DNA of 64,000 bases from Cellvibrio sp. KY-GH-1 (GCF_008806975.1 NZ_CP031728.1:248001-312000); one strand, 5' to 3'. Shown: positions 18,089-28,538, counted from the stretch's first letter. Program-made: numbers and translations. The notes: a model not told the origin generated them from the letters alone.

Positions 18089-20269
18089 ATGATGACTCCA
18101 ACAAGAAAAACCTTAGGTCTGGCGATTGCGCTGGGTCTTGGTTTGTCGGCAGCTGGCCAAAGTGCTAATGCTGCTTGTACTTACAAAATTAGCAATGAGT
18201 GGTCTACCGGTCTGACCGGAGAAATTATTGTTACTAACAGCGGTAGCTCAGCGGTAAACGGGTGGTCCGTGGGTTGGCAATATACTACCAATCGCCTGAC
18301 CGGCTCATGGAATGCACAGGTTAGCGGCAGCAACCCTTACACTGCATCCAACGTGAGCTGGAACGGCACCCTGCAACCCGGTGGCAGTGCGACATTTGGC
18401 TTTCAAGTTGATAAGCGCGGCGGTTCTGCCGAAATGCCAACTCTGACTGGCAGTATCTGCTCTGGTACTCCACCAGTAACTACCAGTTCCTCTGCACCTT
18501 CAAGCATTGCTGTGACCAGCACCTCACGTTCAAGTAGCAGCACTCCAATAGTGTCAGGTGAGCAGTGTAATTGGTACGGCTCCTTGCAACCTCTATGTGC
18601 TACTACCCAAAGCGGTTGGGGCTATGAAAATGGCAAGAGCTGTGTGTCTCGCACAACCTGTGCTGCACAACCAGCACCCTATGGTGTAGTTGGAACAACC
18701 AGTTCTGTTCCTCGTAGTTCAAGCGTACCTGCTACTTCAAGCTCCCGCCCAAGTAGTTCCAGCACGCCAGCAACTTCCAGCTCGCGTCCGAGTAGTTCGA
18801 GCGTGATTTCAACGTCTACCTCTCGTAGCTCAAGCAGCGTGTCTTGCTCGGAAGGCAATAATCCATCTTGTTACACCAGTTCATCTCGTCCGAGCAGCTC
18901 AAGTGTTCCGGCGACCTCCAGCAGCGTTGTTGCAACCTCAACATCGCGTAGCTCAAGCAGCGTGGCCACGACATCACGTTCAAGCTCAAGTGTTCCTGTT
19001 GGTCCTCGTTTGGATAACCCATTTGTTGGTGCTAACTGGTACGTAGATCCAATTTGGTCAGCCAAAGCGCAAGCTGAAACTGGCGGTTCAAAAGTTTCTG
19101 GTTACAACACTGCTGTGTGGATGGACCGTATCGGAGCTATTGAGCCAACTGATGGTTCTTACGGATTGCGTGATCACCTGAATGCTGCGCTCGCGCAAAA
19201 CGCTAACGTAATTCAAGTTGTTGTTTACGACCTGCCCAACCGCGATTGTAAAGCGCTCGCGTCTAATGGCGAGTTGAAGCAAGGTGTTGAAGGTTCAACT
19301 CGCTATCGCACTGAGTACGTTGACAAGATCGTGTCAATTTTCTCGGATCCTAAATATGCAAGCCTGCGCATCATTGCGATCATTGAACCAGATTCATTAC
19401 CAAACCTGGTAACTAACCTGAACGATCCTGATTGCCAGGCGGCAACTGATCCAACCTACGGTTACATTGCCAACACTCGTTATACGCTGAGCAAGTTGTA
19501 TCCGTTGACCAACGTTTACTCCTACGTAGATATCGGTCACTCAGGCTGGTTGGGTTGGGATGACAACTTCGGTAAAGCAGTGACTTTGATTGGCGATGCA
19601 ATCAAAGGTGCTACCGGTGGCGTTAACTCAGTGGCTGGTTTTGTATCTAACACTGCAGGTTATACCCCACTGTACGAACCATTCCTGGATTCACTGGCTA
19701 ACAGCGCGTTCCCAGGTAGCGGTGGCGGTACTCAAACCCGTCAGGCAACTTTCTTTGAATGGAACCCTTACTTCAGCGAAGTGGCCTTCGTTCAAGCATG
19801 GCGTACTCGCATGATTGCTGCTGGCTTCCCTGCAACAATCGGTATGTTGGTAGATACCTCACGTAATGGTTGGGGTGGTCCGAACCGTCCAACTGCTGCT
19901 TCAACCAGCACTGTATTGGATACCTTCGTAGACCAATCTCGTGTTGATAAGCGTACCCATCGCGGTAACTGGTGCAACCAGAAAGGTGGTATCGGTGAGC
20001 GCCCACAAGCGACCCCAGCACCAGGTATCGATGCTTATGTGTGGGTGAAACCACCAGGTGAGTCAGATGGCGCTGCGTCTTTGGAATTGTCTTTCGATCC
20101 ACAAGATCCAGCTAAAGGCTTTGACCGTATGTGTGACCCAACTTACACCTATAGCGCAGGCAATAGCACTGTGGCAACCGGTGCGTTGGCAAATGCTCCT
20201 GTAGCAGGTCGCTGGTTCAAAGAAGGCTTCACTGTACTGGTGAACAACGCTTATCCAGCATTGCAATAA
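18089..20269 (+). CDS. CBM2-CBM10-GH6 cellobiohydrolase
   Basis: 726 residues. An AGGAG site lies just upstream of ATGATG. The layout is signal peptide (to about residue 28), CBM2 (about 29-124), Ser linker, CBM10 (about 160-200, CNWYGSLQPLC to CAAQPAPYGVV), a long Ser-rich linker to about 305, then GH6 (about 307-726). GH6 enzymes invert the anomeric centre and release cellobiose from the non-reducing chain end. By analogy with Trichoderma Cel6A the catalytic aspartates are Asp386 in PNRDC and Asp435 (proton donor) in IEPDSLPN. The GH6 domain is almost the same as that at the C-terminus of the next gene, so the pair arose by duplication. A terminator follows at 20423-20454. Confidence 0.95.
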   Translation: MMTPTRKTLGLAIALGLGLSAAGQSANAACTYKISNEWSTGLTGEIIVTNSGSSAVNGWSVGWQYTTNRLTGSWNAQVSGSNPYTASNVSWNGTLQPGGSATFGFQVDKRGGSAEMPTLTGSICSGTPPVTTSSSAPSSIAVTSTSRSSSSTPIVSGEQCNWYGSLQPLCATTQSGWGYENGKSCVSRTTCAAQPAPYGVVGTTSSVPRSSSVPATSSSRPSSSSTPATSSSRPSSSSVISTSTSRSSSSVSCSEGNNPSCYTSSSRPSSSSVPATSSSVVATSTSRSSSSVATTSRSSSSVPVGPRLDNPFVGANWYVDPIWSAKAQAETGGSKVSGYNTAVWMDRIGAIEPTDGSYGLRDHLNAALAQNANVIQVVVYDLPNRDCKALASNGELKQGVEGSTRYRTEYVDKIVSIFSDPKYASLRIIAIIEPDSLPNLVTNLNDPDCQAATDPTYGYIANTRYTLSKLYPLTNVYSYVDIGHSGWLGWDDNFGKAVTLIGDAIKGATGGVNSVAGFVSNTAGYTPLYEPFLDSLANSAFPGSGGGTQTRQATFFEWNPYFSEVAFVQAWRTRMIAAGFPATIGMLVDTSRNGWGGPNRPTAASTSTVLDTFVDQSRVDKRTHRGNWCNQKGGIGERPQATPAPGIDAYVWVKPPGESDGAASLELSFDPQDPAKGFDRMCDPTYTYSAGNSTVATGALANAPVAGRWFKEGFTVLVNNAYPALQ

Positions 20270-20422
20270 ACGCGTCGAGTGAGAGTGAGCCCAGGACAGG
20301 CATTTGGAGAGATGCCTTGGTCACGGACGACTACTTTGTGAAATGAAGTCAGATAGAAAAACTTTTCACGCTCACACTTTTTATCTGATTTCGCGTGTTA
20401 CCCCTGAAACAACTGTGACTTT

Positions 20423-20454
20423 TCCGGCCTTCACCTTGTGATGGCCGGATTTTT
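20423..20454 (+). terminator. Rho-independent terminator after GH6
   Basis: Stem TCCGGCC (20423-20429) with GGCCGGA (20443-20449), inner TCAC/GTGA pairing, followed by TTTTT. Confidence 0.85.
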
Positions 20455-20646
20455 GTTTTATGGGATCTTGAAATTAGTGGTCGAAATTTTTTTATAGGAA
20501 ATATTTTTCTTACAAGTGATTCCTACAAAAAAATTTTTGAAATAAAAATGCTTTTTTATCTAGGTCAGCACACAGGAGCTCATTTGATTCAAGGACATGA
20601 GTCATCCATAACAAATAAAAAATTTTTCATTAACTATCAGGAGACT

Positions 20647-23600
20647 ATGACCATGCAGTCTGCGTTTTTTAGAAAAACGCTGGGAGTTGCAGTGGTTGCT
20701 TGTAGCGGTATTTGGGCACAGCAATCACTCGCGCAATCAGCGAATTGTAGTTACAGCATTAGCAATGAATGGAGTACCGGCGCCACCGCCGCTATTACAA
20801 TTACCAACACCAGCACCACCGCAATTAATGGCTGGACAGTGGGATGGCAATATGCCACCAATCGACTGTCAGGATCCTGGAATGCGAACGTTTCTGGTAA
20901 CAATCCTTACACGGCTAGCAACTTGAGTTGGAATGGCAGTATTCCGCCAGGTCAAAGCGTGCAATTCGGGTTTCAGGTGGACAAGCGTGGTGGCAGCGCT
21001 GAACGCCCGACCATTACCGGCAATATTTGCGGTGGTGCGAGGTCCTCTGCACCAAGTTCAGCACCGAGTTCAGTCGCAGTAAGTAGTGTGAGAAGTTCAT
21101 CCAGCATTGCAGTTAGCAGTAGTGTAAGGAGTTCAACGGTATCCAGTGCGATTAGCGGGCAGCAATGTAATTGGTACGGAACTATTTATCCTCTGTGTGT
21201 GAACACCCAAAATGGTTGGGGCTATGAAAACAACAAAAGTTGTATTTCACGGACTACTTGCGCATCACAGCCTGCGCCTTGGGGAATTGTTAGCGGCAGT
21301 AGCTCGCAGATTCTTCCGTCAAGCAGCAGCCGTTCAAGTTCTTCAGCGATGCTGTCGTCTGTTAGTTCTTCTTCGTTAGCTCCGTCTTCCTCTTCTGCGC
21401 CTTCTTCAGTGGCGAGTTCATCCAGTTCTTCTGTGGCGTCTTCTGTAGTTGTTTCAAGCTCCTCTGTGGCGTCCTCTGCAGTTGCGTCCAGCTCTTCGGT
21501 GGTGACATCAAGCAGCTTGGGTACTTCCAGCTCGGTGAGTTCATCGATCGCAAATAATATTGCAGTCAATGGCGATGTAGAAAGTGGTACCACAAATTGG
21601 GGTACCCGCGGCGCGGCGACTATCGTTCAAAGTACGGCGGATCGTTATGCAGGCAACGCAAGTTTGTTTGTCAGCGGCAGAACGGCCTATTGGAATGGTG
21701 CAACATTTAGCGTAAAAGCTTTAACCGCAGGTAACTCCTATGAAGTTGCCGCTTGGGTTAAGTTGGCTCCGGGAGAATTGCCGGAAACCATCAAACTCAC
21801 TGGTAAATTGGTTGATGATACGGATACCGCGACTTACAACGAATACACTGAAATTGCCAGTGCACAAGTCAGTGCGAATGGTTGGACTTTACTGCGCGGT
21901 ACCTATACGCCAAGTGGAGCGACGCCATTTGAATCCTTTATCGTTGAATCGGTTGATGGATCAGTTAATGTTAGCTTCTTCGTTGACAATTTCTCTGTGG
22001 CAGGCGATGTAAGTGAGCCACCACCAGTGCCTGTTGGCAGCGGACTTTCCAGTCTGGTTAATTTCCCGATTGGTGTTGCAGTTGCCGCGGGAAGTGGTGC
22101 TGCAGATATCTTCACCAATACTGCGCGTCAAAATATTGTGCGTGAAGAATTCAGCCAAATCGTTGCTGAAAATATTATGAAAATGAGCTACATGTATTCC
22201 GGTGGCAATTTCTCATTCACCAACGCAGATCGTCTGGCAAATTGGGCTGCAAGCAATGGCAAATCTTTGCATGGTCATGCGTTGGTTTGGCACCCGAGCT
22301 ATCAGCTGCCAACCTGGGCTACTGATACCAATGCCAACTTCCGTACTGACTTCGCACGTCACATTGATACCGTTGCCGCGCATTTTGCGGGCAAGGTAAA
22401 AAGCTGGGACGTGGTAAACGAAGCATTGTTTGATGCAGCGGATGACGACGGTCGCGGCTCAGCGAACGGCTATCGTCAATCGGTCTTCTATCGTCAATAT
22501 GCTGGCCCGTCATATATCGATGAAGCCTTCCGTCGCGCGCGCGCTGCGGACCCAACGGCGGAGTTGTATTACAACGATTTCAATACCGAAGAAAACGGAA
22601 CCAAAACCACTGCATTAGTAAATTTGGTCCAACGCTTGTTAACTAATGGCGCACCTATTGATGGTGTTGGTTTCCAAATGCACGTGATGAATGACTATCC
22701 GTCGATTGCCAACATTCGTGCATCATTGCAGAAAATTGTTGATCTGAGTCCAACGCTCAAAATCAAAATTTCTGAATTGGATGTGCGTATTAACAACCCA
22801 TACGATGGCAACACTAATAACGATTTTAAGAATCGCAGTGACTGTGCAATTTCATGTACGGGCCTTGATCGTCAAAAAGCGCGCTACAAAGAAATCATTC
22901 AGGCTTACTTGGATATAGTTCCACCCGCACGTCGTGGTGGTGTTGTGGTTTGGGGGATTGCAGATCCGGACAGTTGGTTCTATACCAATCAAAATTTGCC
23001 GGATTGGCCGCTGATGTTTAACGACAGCTTGCAGAAAAAACCTGCGTACCAAGGCGTTGCAGAAGCTCTGGCGACAGTACCGCGCGCCAGTTCGAGTGCG
23101 GCAACCTCTAGCTCGCGTCCAAGTAGTACCAGTGCAACCAGTTCTTCAAGGTCGTCTCCACCGAGTTCAAACAGTTTCAACTCAACCTGTTCTACCGGAT
23201 TTAACCCATCATGCGCGAGCATGCCTGCGACCTCAAGCAGCCTGGCGATGACCTCCAGCTCGCGCAGTTCAAACAGTGCGGTGATTAGCTCGAGCTCGCG
23301 CTCAAGTGTTGCTGTAACCCCTGGCGTGCGTTTGGATAACCCATTTGTTGACGCGCGCTGGTACGTTGATCCAATCTGGTCGGCAAAAGCACAAGCTGAA
23401 ACCGGTGGTTCAAAAGTGTCTGGTTACAACACCGCTGTGTGGATGGACCGCATAGGCGCAATAGAGCCAACCGATGGCAGCTGGGGGCTGCGCGATCACC
23501 TCGATGCAGCGCTTGCGCAAAACGCAAACGTTATTCAGGTAGTGGTTTATGACTTGCCAAACCGTGACTGTAAAGCGCTGGCGTCTAACGGTGAATTGAA

Positions 23601-24582
23601 GCAAGGCGTTGAAGGTTCGACTCGCTATCGCACTGAATACGTCGACAAACTTGTTTCAATCTTCTCTGATGCGAAATATGCAAGCCTGCGTATTATCGCA
23701 ATCATCGAACCGGATTCGCTGCCAAACCTGGTTACCAATCTGAGCACGCCAGCCTGTCAGGAAGCAGCTGACACAACCTACGGTTACATTGCTAACACCC
23801 GTTACACCTTGAGCAAGTTGTACCCGTTGACCAACGTTTACTCCTACGTAGATATAGGCCACTCAGGCTGGTTGGGTTGGACCGACAACTTCGGCAAGGC
23901 GGTTACCCTGATTGCTGACGCCATCAAAGGTGCAACTGGTGGTGTTAACTCGATCGCCGGTTTTGTTTCCAATACCTCTGGCTACACTCCCTTATACGAA
24001 CCCTTCCTGGATTCACTGGCTAACAGCGCATTCCCGGGCAGCGGTGGCGGCACTCAAACCCGTCAAGCCAAGTTCTATGAGTGGAACCCCCAGTTCAGTG
24101 AAGTTGCCTTCGTACAAGCATGGCGCACAGCAATGATTGCCGCTGGTTTCCCATCTTCAATCGGTATGTTGGTAGACACCTCACGCAATGGTTGGGGCGG
24201 TGCTAATCGTCCAACGGCGCAGTCAACCAGCACCGTGTTGGATACCTTTGTTGATCAATCGCGTATTGACCGTCGTGCTCATCGCGGCAACTGGTGTAAC
24301 CAACCCGGCGGTGTAGGCGAACGTCCTCAAGCGGCGCCAGCAGTGGGTATAGATGCATATGTGTGGGTTAAACCACCAGGCGAGTCTGATGGTGCGGCAT
24401 CGAAAGAATTATCGTTCGATCCATTAGATCCAGCAAAAGGCTTTGACCGTATGTGTGATCCGACTTATACCAATGCGGCTGGCACCACTACGGGTGCGAT
24501 GGCGAACGCGCCAGTAGCTGGTCGTTGGTTCAAAGAAGGTTTCCAAGTGTTGATTAACAACGCTTATCCGCCTTTGCAATAA
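20647..24582 (+). CDS. Bifunctional CBM2-CBM10-CBM22/4-GH10-GH6 xylanase/cellobiohydrolase
   Basis: 1311 residues from the ATG at 20647, preceded by AGGAG (an ATG six bases on is equally possible). The order is signal peptide (to about 30), CBM2 (about 33-130), Ser linker, CBM10 (about 174-215), a long Ser linker, a CBM22/CBM4-9-type module (about 303-452), GH10 xylanase (about 466-810; Glu592 in WDVVNEAL acid/base, Glu710 in KISELDVR nucleophile), a Ser linker with a short cysteine pair, and GH6 (about 896-1311, with PNRDC and IEPDSLPN). One polypeptide should thus cut xylan internally and cellulose from chain ends. The GH6 domain closely matches the preceding gene. Fusion of GH10 to GH6 is uncommon. 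A terminator follows the stop. Confidence 0.93.
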   Translation: MTMQSAFFRKTLGVAVVACSGIWAQQSLAQSANCSYSISNEWSTGATAAITITNTSTTAINGWTVGWQYATNRLSGSWNANVSGNNPYTASNLSWNGSIPPGQSVQFGFQVDKRGGSAERPTITGNICGGARSSAPSSAPSSVAVSSVRSSSSIAVSSSVRSSTVSSAISGQQCNWYGTIYPLCVNTQNGWGYENNKSCISRTTCASQPAPWGIVSGSSSQILPSSSSRSSSSAMLSSVSSSSLAPSSSSAPSSVASSSSSSVASSVVVSSSSVASSAVASSSSVVTSSSLGTSSSVSSSIANNIAVNGDVESGTTNWGTRGAATIVQSTADRYAGNASLFVSGRTAYWNGATFSVKALTAGNSYEVAAWVKLAPGELPETIKLTGKLVDDTDTATYNEYTEIASAQVSANGWTLLRGTYTPSGATPFESFIVESVDGSVNVSFFVDNFSVAGDVSEPPPVPVGSGLSSLVNFPIGVAVAAGSGAADIFTNTARQNIVREEFSQIVAENIMKMSYMYSGGNFSFTNADRLANWAASNGKSLHGHALVWHPSYQLPTWATDTNANFRTDFARHIDTVAAHFAGKVKSWDVVNEALFDAADDDGRGSANGYRQSVFYRQYAGPSYIDEAFRRARAADPTAELYYNDFNTEENGTKTTALVNLVQRLLTNGAPIDGVGFQMHVMNDYPSIANIRASLQKIVDLSPTLKIKISELDVRINNPYDGNTNNDFKNRSDCAISCTGLDRQKARYKEIIQAYLDIVPPARRGGVVVWGIADPDSWFYTNQNLPDWPLMFNDSLQKKPAYQGVAEALATVPRASSSAATSSSRPSSTSATSSSRSSPPSSNSFNSTCSTGFNPSCASMPATSSSLAMTSSSRSSNSAVISSSSRSSVAVTPGVRLDNPFVDARWYVDPIWSAKAQAETGGSKVSGYNTAVWMDRIGAIEPTDGSWGLRDHLDAALAQNANVIQVVVYDLPNRDCKALASNGELKQGVEGSTRYRTEYVDKLVSIFSDAKYASLRIIAIIEPDSLPNLVTNLSTPACQEAADTTYGYIANTRYTLSKLYPLTNVYSYVDIGHSGWLGWTDNFGKAVTLIADAIKGATGGVNSIAGFVSNTSGYTPLYEPFLDSLANSAFPGSGGGTQTRQAKFYEWNPQFSEVAFVQAWRTAMIAAGFPSSIGMLVDTSRNGWGGANRPTAQSTSTVLDTFVDQSRIDRRAHRGNWCNQPGGVGERPQAAPAVGIDAYVWVKPPGESDGAASKELSFDPLDPAKGFDRMCDPTYTNAAGTTTGAMANAPVAGRWFKEGFQVLINNAYPPLQ

Positions 24583-24603
24583 TTCGACACCGAGGTGTTG
24601 AAT

Positions 24604-24638
24604 AAAAAAACTCCCGGCCTAAAAACCGGGAGTTTTTT
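24604..24638 (+). terminator. Rho-independent terminator after GH10-GH6
   Basis: CTCCCGG (24611-24617) pairs with CCGGGAG (24626-24632), extended by A/T pairs, then six T. The same terminator sequence recurs after the next gene. Confidence 0.93.
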
Positions 24639-24927
24639 ATTGATGAGTTCTAAAAATCTGCGTGAGCCCGGCCTCTGCGTGATGCTATCAACACGCGAAT
24701 CTTTTTAAAAATTAAATATTTTGTGCGTAAGAATGCGGTTTTTTTTATTGAAAAGTGAGATTCTTGCGCAACGGTAAAAATATTTATAGGTTAACGTTTG
24801 TTTCCTAATAAAAATAACAGTTCGATTGTTTTAAATTTGAATTTTTTTGCTCCATTTGTTTTCAATAATAAAAAATATCGTATCCGGTCACTACAAACAT
24901 CCTAATCCAGCTCCCCGGAGAAACTCT

Positions 24928-27885
24928 ATGAAACTTCCGAAACTCAATCGTTTCAGGATGGCTTTCTGCTTGAGTGTTTTTGCTTCTGTTGCAACTCAAC
25001 AGGCGATGGCACAAACCGCCAGTTGTATCTACTCGGTCGCTAATGAGTGGAACACTGGTTTAACAGGCAGCATCACAATTACTAATACCAGCAATACGGC
25101 CATCAATGGTTGGTCAGTGAATTGGCAATACACCACCAATCGCATTAGTAGCAGTTGGAACGCAAACCTGACTGGTGCAAATCCTTATACAGCCACTAAT
25201 ATTTCCTGGAACGGTACAATCCAGCCGGGGCAGTCGGCAAATTTTGGCTTTCAAGTTAATAAGAATGGTGGTGTTGCAGAAAAACCGCAGGTGACTGGCA
25301 GTATTTGTAGTGGCGTGGTGGTAAATAGTTCAGTTGCAGCCAGTTCAGTGGCACCGTCAAGCGTAGCGCCTTCTAGCATTGCAATTTCCAGTACAGCTCT
25401 ATCAAGCATCGCTGCCAGCAGTACAGTCGCGACGAGTAAAAGCAGCTCAGTAGTGGCGAGCAGTATGTCCAGTGCAGTTAATGCAATCAACCTTGCGCTC
25501 GCAGCAACTGCGTCGACTTCTTATGTTTCATCCTGGGAAACATTGGCGGCAGTGAATGATAATTCGCAGCCAGCAAGCTCTAACGATAAATCCAAAGGAG
25601 CCTACGGCAACTGGAATAACCCTAACTCCTACCAGTGGGTGGAATACCAATGGGCTAATCCAGTGACTATTTCTTCAACAGAAATATATTGGTTTGATGA
25701 TGCCGGCGGTGTGCTCACACCAACCGATGCGGTGCTGGAATATTTTAACGGCTCCAACTGGGTGGCGATTGGCAATTTGCCTTTGGTGATTAATCGTTTT
25801 AATACACTGGTAGTGCCGAATGTAACCACTAATCGCGTGCGTGTACGTATGCTCAACACGCAGCAATCCACCGGTATTTTGGAATGGCGGGTATTGGGTG
25901 TGAATCAAACCGGGGCGCTTTCCAGTCAGTCCTCCAGCAAAATTTCTATTGCGAGCAGCGTGTTAACCTCGAGTAGTCGCTCGTCAACCATTAGCTCTGT
26001 GGTATCGAGTTCTCGCTCATCAGTTGCTTCTTCGGTTGTATCTTCTTCAGTGCTGAACAGTTCTGTGCGCAGTTCTTCCAGTTCCAGTGTTGCGCCTCAA
26101 GCGTGCGTTACGCCCAAGGCCGATAACGTTTGGGCAGGTTCAAGTTGTTCTACACCACCGGTAAATAATTGCGTAGCGGGCAATTGGGTTGCACCAAAAG
26201 ATGGTGGTGAAAACGGCGCGCCTTTGCGTTTGGAATCAGAGCACTTTGCGGTTTATTGGAAAGACGGAACCAATATCACCACTGCAAATGCGCAAGCCGC
26301 ATTGACCACATTGGAAGGTATTTGGGATTCGTATTTTGGTGCGCCGATTTATTTCCCGCAGCCTTATTGCACGTCATCAACCAAATACAAAGCGGCGGTG
26401 CATTTTGATAATGAATTCCCGCTCTGGGGTGGCGGCTGGTCGCGCAATGGAATTAATTACATGGGCATGTGGATTGGACCGGGCGCTGCAAATGACCCCT
26501 GGGGTTTAGCGCATGAATTTATGCATGGTGTGCAATCTACTACGCAAGGTTTCGGTGATTGTGGCGGCGCAGGCTGCTGGATTTATGAATCTCACGCTAA
26601 CTGGATGCCACATCAATTATTCAACACCAATGTGCACTGTTCGGAAATGCTGCCCAACATGCCGCACTTGTATTACGGCAATACCCGCGATCGCTACTGT
26701 AACTGGCAATTCTTTGAATTCGTAAAAGATAAATACTGTCACAGTGCGGTAAATAATATGTGGGCTTACAACGCGCCCGCAGGTCAGCGCGACCCCTGGC
26801 AAAAATTAATGCTCAGCCAAAACTGGAACATCGAACAATTAAATGATCGCTTTGGTGAGTGGGCAATGCACAACGTGACCTGGGATTATAAAGATCCGGA
26901 TGGTGCAGATCAGGGCGCCGTGTATCGCCAGAATTATGGCAATTTAAATGCAGATGCCGGCAGTTACACTGCGCGTCGTTTGCGTTTAACACAGCTTGAA
27001 TCACTGGATACCAATTTTGCGCAGAACCGCCGTTTTGTATCGCCATATTATTGGGCACCGCAGCGTTGGGGTTACAACGTTGTGCAATTATTCCCGGAGA
27101 CCGGTGCAACAACGATTACGATAAAATTCCGCGGTGTTGTGCAAAACGGCGCAAATTCCGGTTGGCGTTGGGGGCTGGTATCTACCAACAGCAGTATGAC
27201 GCAATCGCGCTACACCGAATTGCAACGCGGTACTGATGGTGAAATCTCATTGTGTTTAACACCGGGTGAAAATGTATTCCTGGTAGTGACGGCAACACCG
27301 ACTGCTTACCAAAAAATTACCTGGGATAATCCCGGCGATGGCAAAGCTTATCCGTCAATTTATCGCTACCCCTATATGGTGGAAGTGCAGGGCGCCTGGC
27401 CGCAAGGCTTTAAAAATGGTGCGCGTGATGCCTGCCCGAGTGGAACTGTTCGCCACAGTAATGGCGGCGGTTGTGCGCCGAGCGGAACTCCATCCACTGT
27501 CTATGTTGGTCCCTATGCAAAAATCCTGGGTGGCAGCGTGACGGGCAGTGCGCGTATTGATAACCAGGCAACGGTGATAAATGGCACAGTCTCGGGCGGC
27601 ACTGTTGGTGCACTGAGCTTGATTGGTGTGGCTAGCCATCCGCATCACGGCGCGAGCAATTTCAATGTGAGCGGATCTGCAAAAGTGCTGGGTACTTTTT
27701 ATCCATTGGGATGGTTTGGCAATAACCAGTCTGCCTCAGGGACTGCAACCCTGATGGGGGATCTGGAGTTTGTATCCAGCGGAAAATCGGCCAACACTTT
27801 CTACGGCTTTGTTGCCGATGATTGGAGTGGTGTGACATCGGCCACAGATATTACAGTGGCCCCGCCTTATATCTGGCGTCCTTGA
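24928..27885 (+). CDS. CBM2, discoidin-like and DUF6055 putative secreted metallopeptidase
   Basis: 985 residues from the ATG at 24928, which has a GGAG site seven bases upstream; a longer frame upstream lacks one. The order is signal peptide (to about 29), CBM2 (about 32-130), Ser linker, an F5/8-type (discoidin-like) module (about 190-330, NLALAATASTSYVSSWE to LEWRVLGV), another Ser linker, then a domain matching DUF6055 as I know it. This has a gluzincin-like HEFMH at 529-533 and a downstream YESHANW that could give the third zinc ligand. It is rich in cysteine and tryptophan. A zinc peptidase tethered to cellulose is the likely reading, though no activity is established for the family and a glycan target cannot be excluded. 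It is flanked by terminators, hence monocistronic. Confidence 0.75.
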   Translation: MKLPKLNRFRMAFCLSVFASVATQQAMAQTASCIYSVANEWNTGLTGSITITNTSNTAINGWSVNWQYTTNRISSSWNANLTGANPYTATNISWNGTIQPGQSANFGFQVNKNGGVAEKPQVTGSICSGVVVNSSVAASSVAPSSVAPSSIAISSTALSSIAASSTVATSKSSSVVASSMSSAVNAINLALAATASTSYVSSWETLAAVNDNSQPASSNDKSKGAYGNWNNPNSYQWVEYQWANPVTISSTEIYWFDDAGGVLTPTDAVLEYFNGSNWVAIGNLPLVINRFNTLVVPNVTTNRVRVRMLNTQQSTGILEWRVLGVNQTGALSSQSSSKISIASSVLTSSSRSSTISSVVSSSRSSVASSVVSSSVLNSSVRSSSSSSVAPQACVTPKADNVWAGSSCSTPPVNNCVAGNWVAPKDGGENGAPLRLESEHFAVYWKDGTNITTANAQAALTTLEGIWDSYFGAPIYFPQPYCTSSTKYKAAVHFDNEFPLWGGGWSRNGINYMGMWIGPGAANDPWGLAHEFMHGVQSTTQGFGDCGGAGCWIYESHANWMPHQLFNTNVHCSEMLPNMPHLYYGNTRDRYCNWQFFEFVKDKYCHSAVNNMWAYNAPAGQRDPWQKLMLSQNWNIEQLNDRFGEWAMHNVTWDYKDPDGADQGAVYRQNYGNLNADAGSYTARRLRLTQLESLDTNFAQNRRFVSPYYWAPQRWGYNVVQLFPETGATTITIKFRGVVQNGANSGWRWGLVSTNSSMTQSRYTELQRGTDGEISLCLTPGENVFLVVTATPTAYQKITWDNPGDGKAYPSIYRYPYMVEVQGAWPQGFKNGARDACPSGTVRHSNGGGCAPSGTPSTVYVGPYAKILGGSVTGSARIDNQATVINGTVSGGTVGALSLIGVASHPHHGASNFNVSGSAKVLGTFYPLGWFGNNQSASGTATLMGDLEFVSSGKSANTFYGFVADDWSGVTSATDITVAPPYIWRP

Positions 27886-27892
27886 TATAAGT

Positions 27893-27927
27893 AAAAAACT
27901 CCCGGCCTGAAAAACCGGGAGTTTTTT
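27893..27927 (+). terminator. Rho-independent terminator after the DUF6055 gene
   Basis: CTCCCGG (27899-27905) pairs with CCGGGAG (27915-27921), with flanking A and T runs. The stem is the same as the terminator at 24604-24638. Confidence 0.93.
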
Positions 27928-28074
27928 GTTTTTTGCCGGGTAAAACACTGGCGATAATCCTGCGCTGTGCTATTCGTTAACTGCCCGAGATAAGATTGTT
28001 AACCGGGTACTATTAAGACCATCAACAATAAACCTGTGGTAATCACTGTCAGTCAATAATAACGGAGGCAATTT

Positions 28075-28320
28075 ATGCCCATCAGTACTGAGGTAGCTGC
28101 CGAGCTACAAATTCTGCAGATGTTTGATTCTGCCAATCACCAGACTGGTTTAAAAGTTCACTCCAATGCAGCTCCTGAGTTGATTGCGGCCACGCGCCGG
28201 CTCTACGAAAAACAACTCATTACCCACGTGGACGGCGGTTACCCGACGCCGCTGGGCAGTGAGTGTTGTGAGCATTTGCAAAAACTGCTGCATATTTTGA
28301 ATTCCAAGCCTTTGCTCTAA
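28075..28320 (+). CDS. TIGR02647-type small conserved protein
   Basis: 81 residues with an ACGGAGG ribosome-binding site. The pattern of a short helical N-terminus, LKVHSNAAPELIAATRRLYEK and DGGYPTPLGSECCEH fits TIGR02647, a gammaproteobacterial family of unknown function that is sometimes annotated as a putative DNA-binding protein. The LYEKQLITHVDGGYPTPLG segment looks like a winged-helix wing. It has its own promoter region downstream of a terminator and is not obviously linked to polysaccharide degradation. Confidence 0.75.
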   Translation: MPISTEVAAELQILQMFDSANHQTGLKVHSNAAPELIAATRRLYEKQLITHVDGGYPTPLGSECCEHLQKLLHILNSKPLL

Positions 28321-28538
28321 GCCAGTGATCTCCGGTTAGCGATTAATTAACTAGTGACATTTACGAATGACAATGAGAGCATTCGCGCCGCTACAGCTAC
28401 GCACAACAATCAGCCGCATTAAATAACCAAGCGGTGTTAGTCAAAAAAATACACGCTAGCGAAGCTGCAATTGAGTTCATCAACAAGCGCGGTTTTTAAC
28501 AAGAATGCTAGCCAATAAAAAATTGTGAGAGATCAAGC

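Noticed and set aside
18700..19000. Short tandem DNA repeats that could suggest a CRISPR array
   Set aside because: The repeats encode Ser/Arg/Pro linkers in frame, vary in length, and have no regular spacers. The same holds at 21040-21540, 23085-23310, 25320-25480 and 32310-32550.
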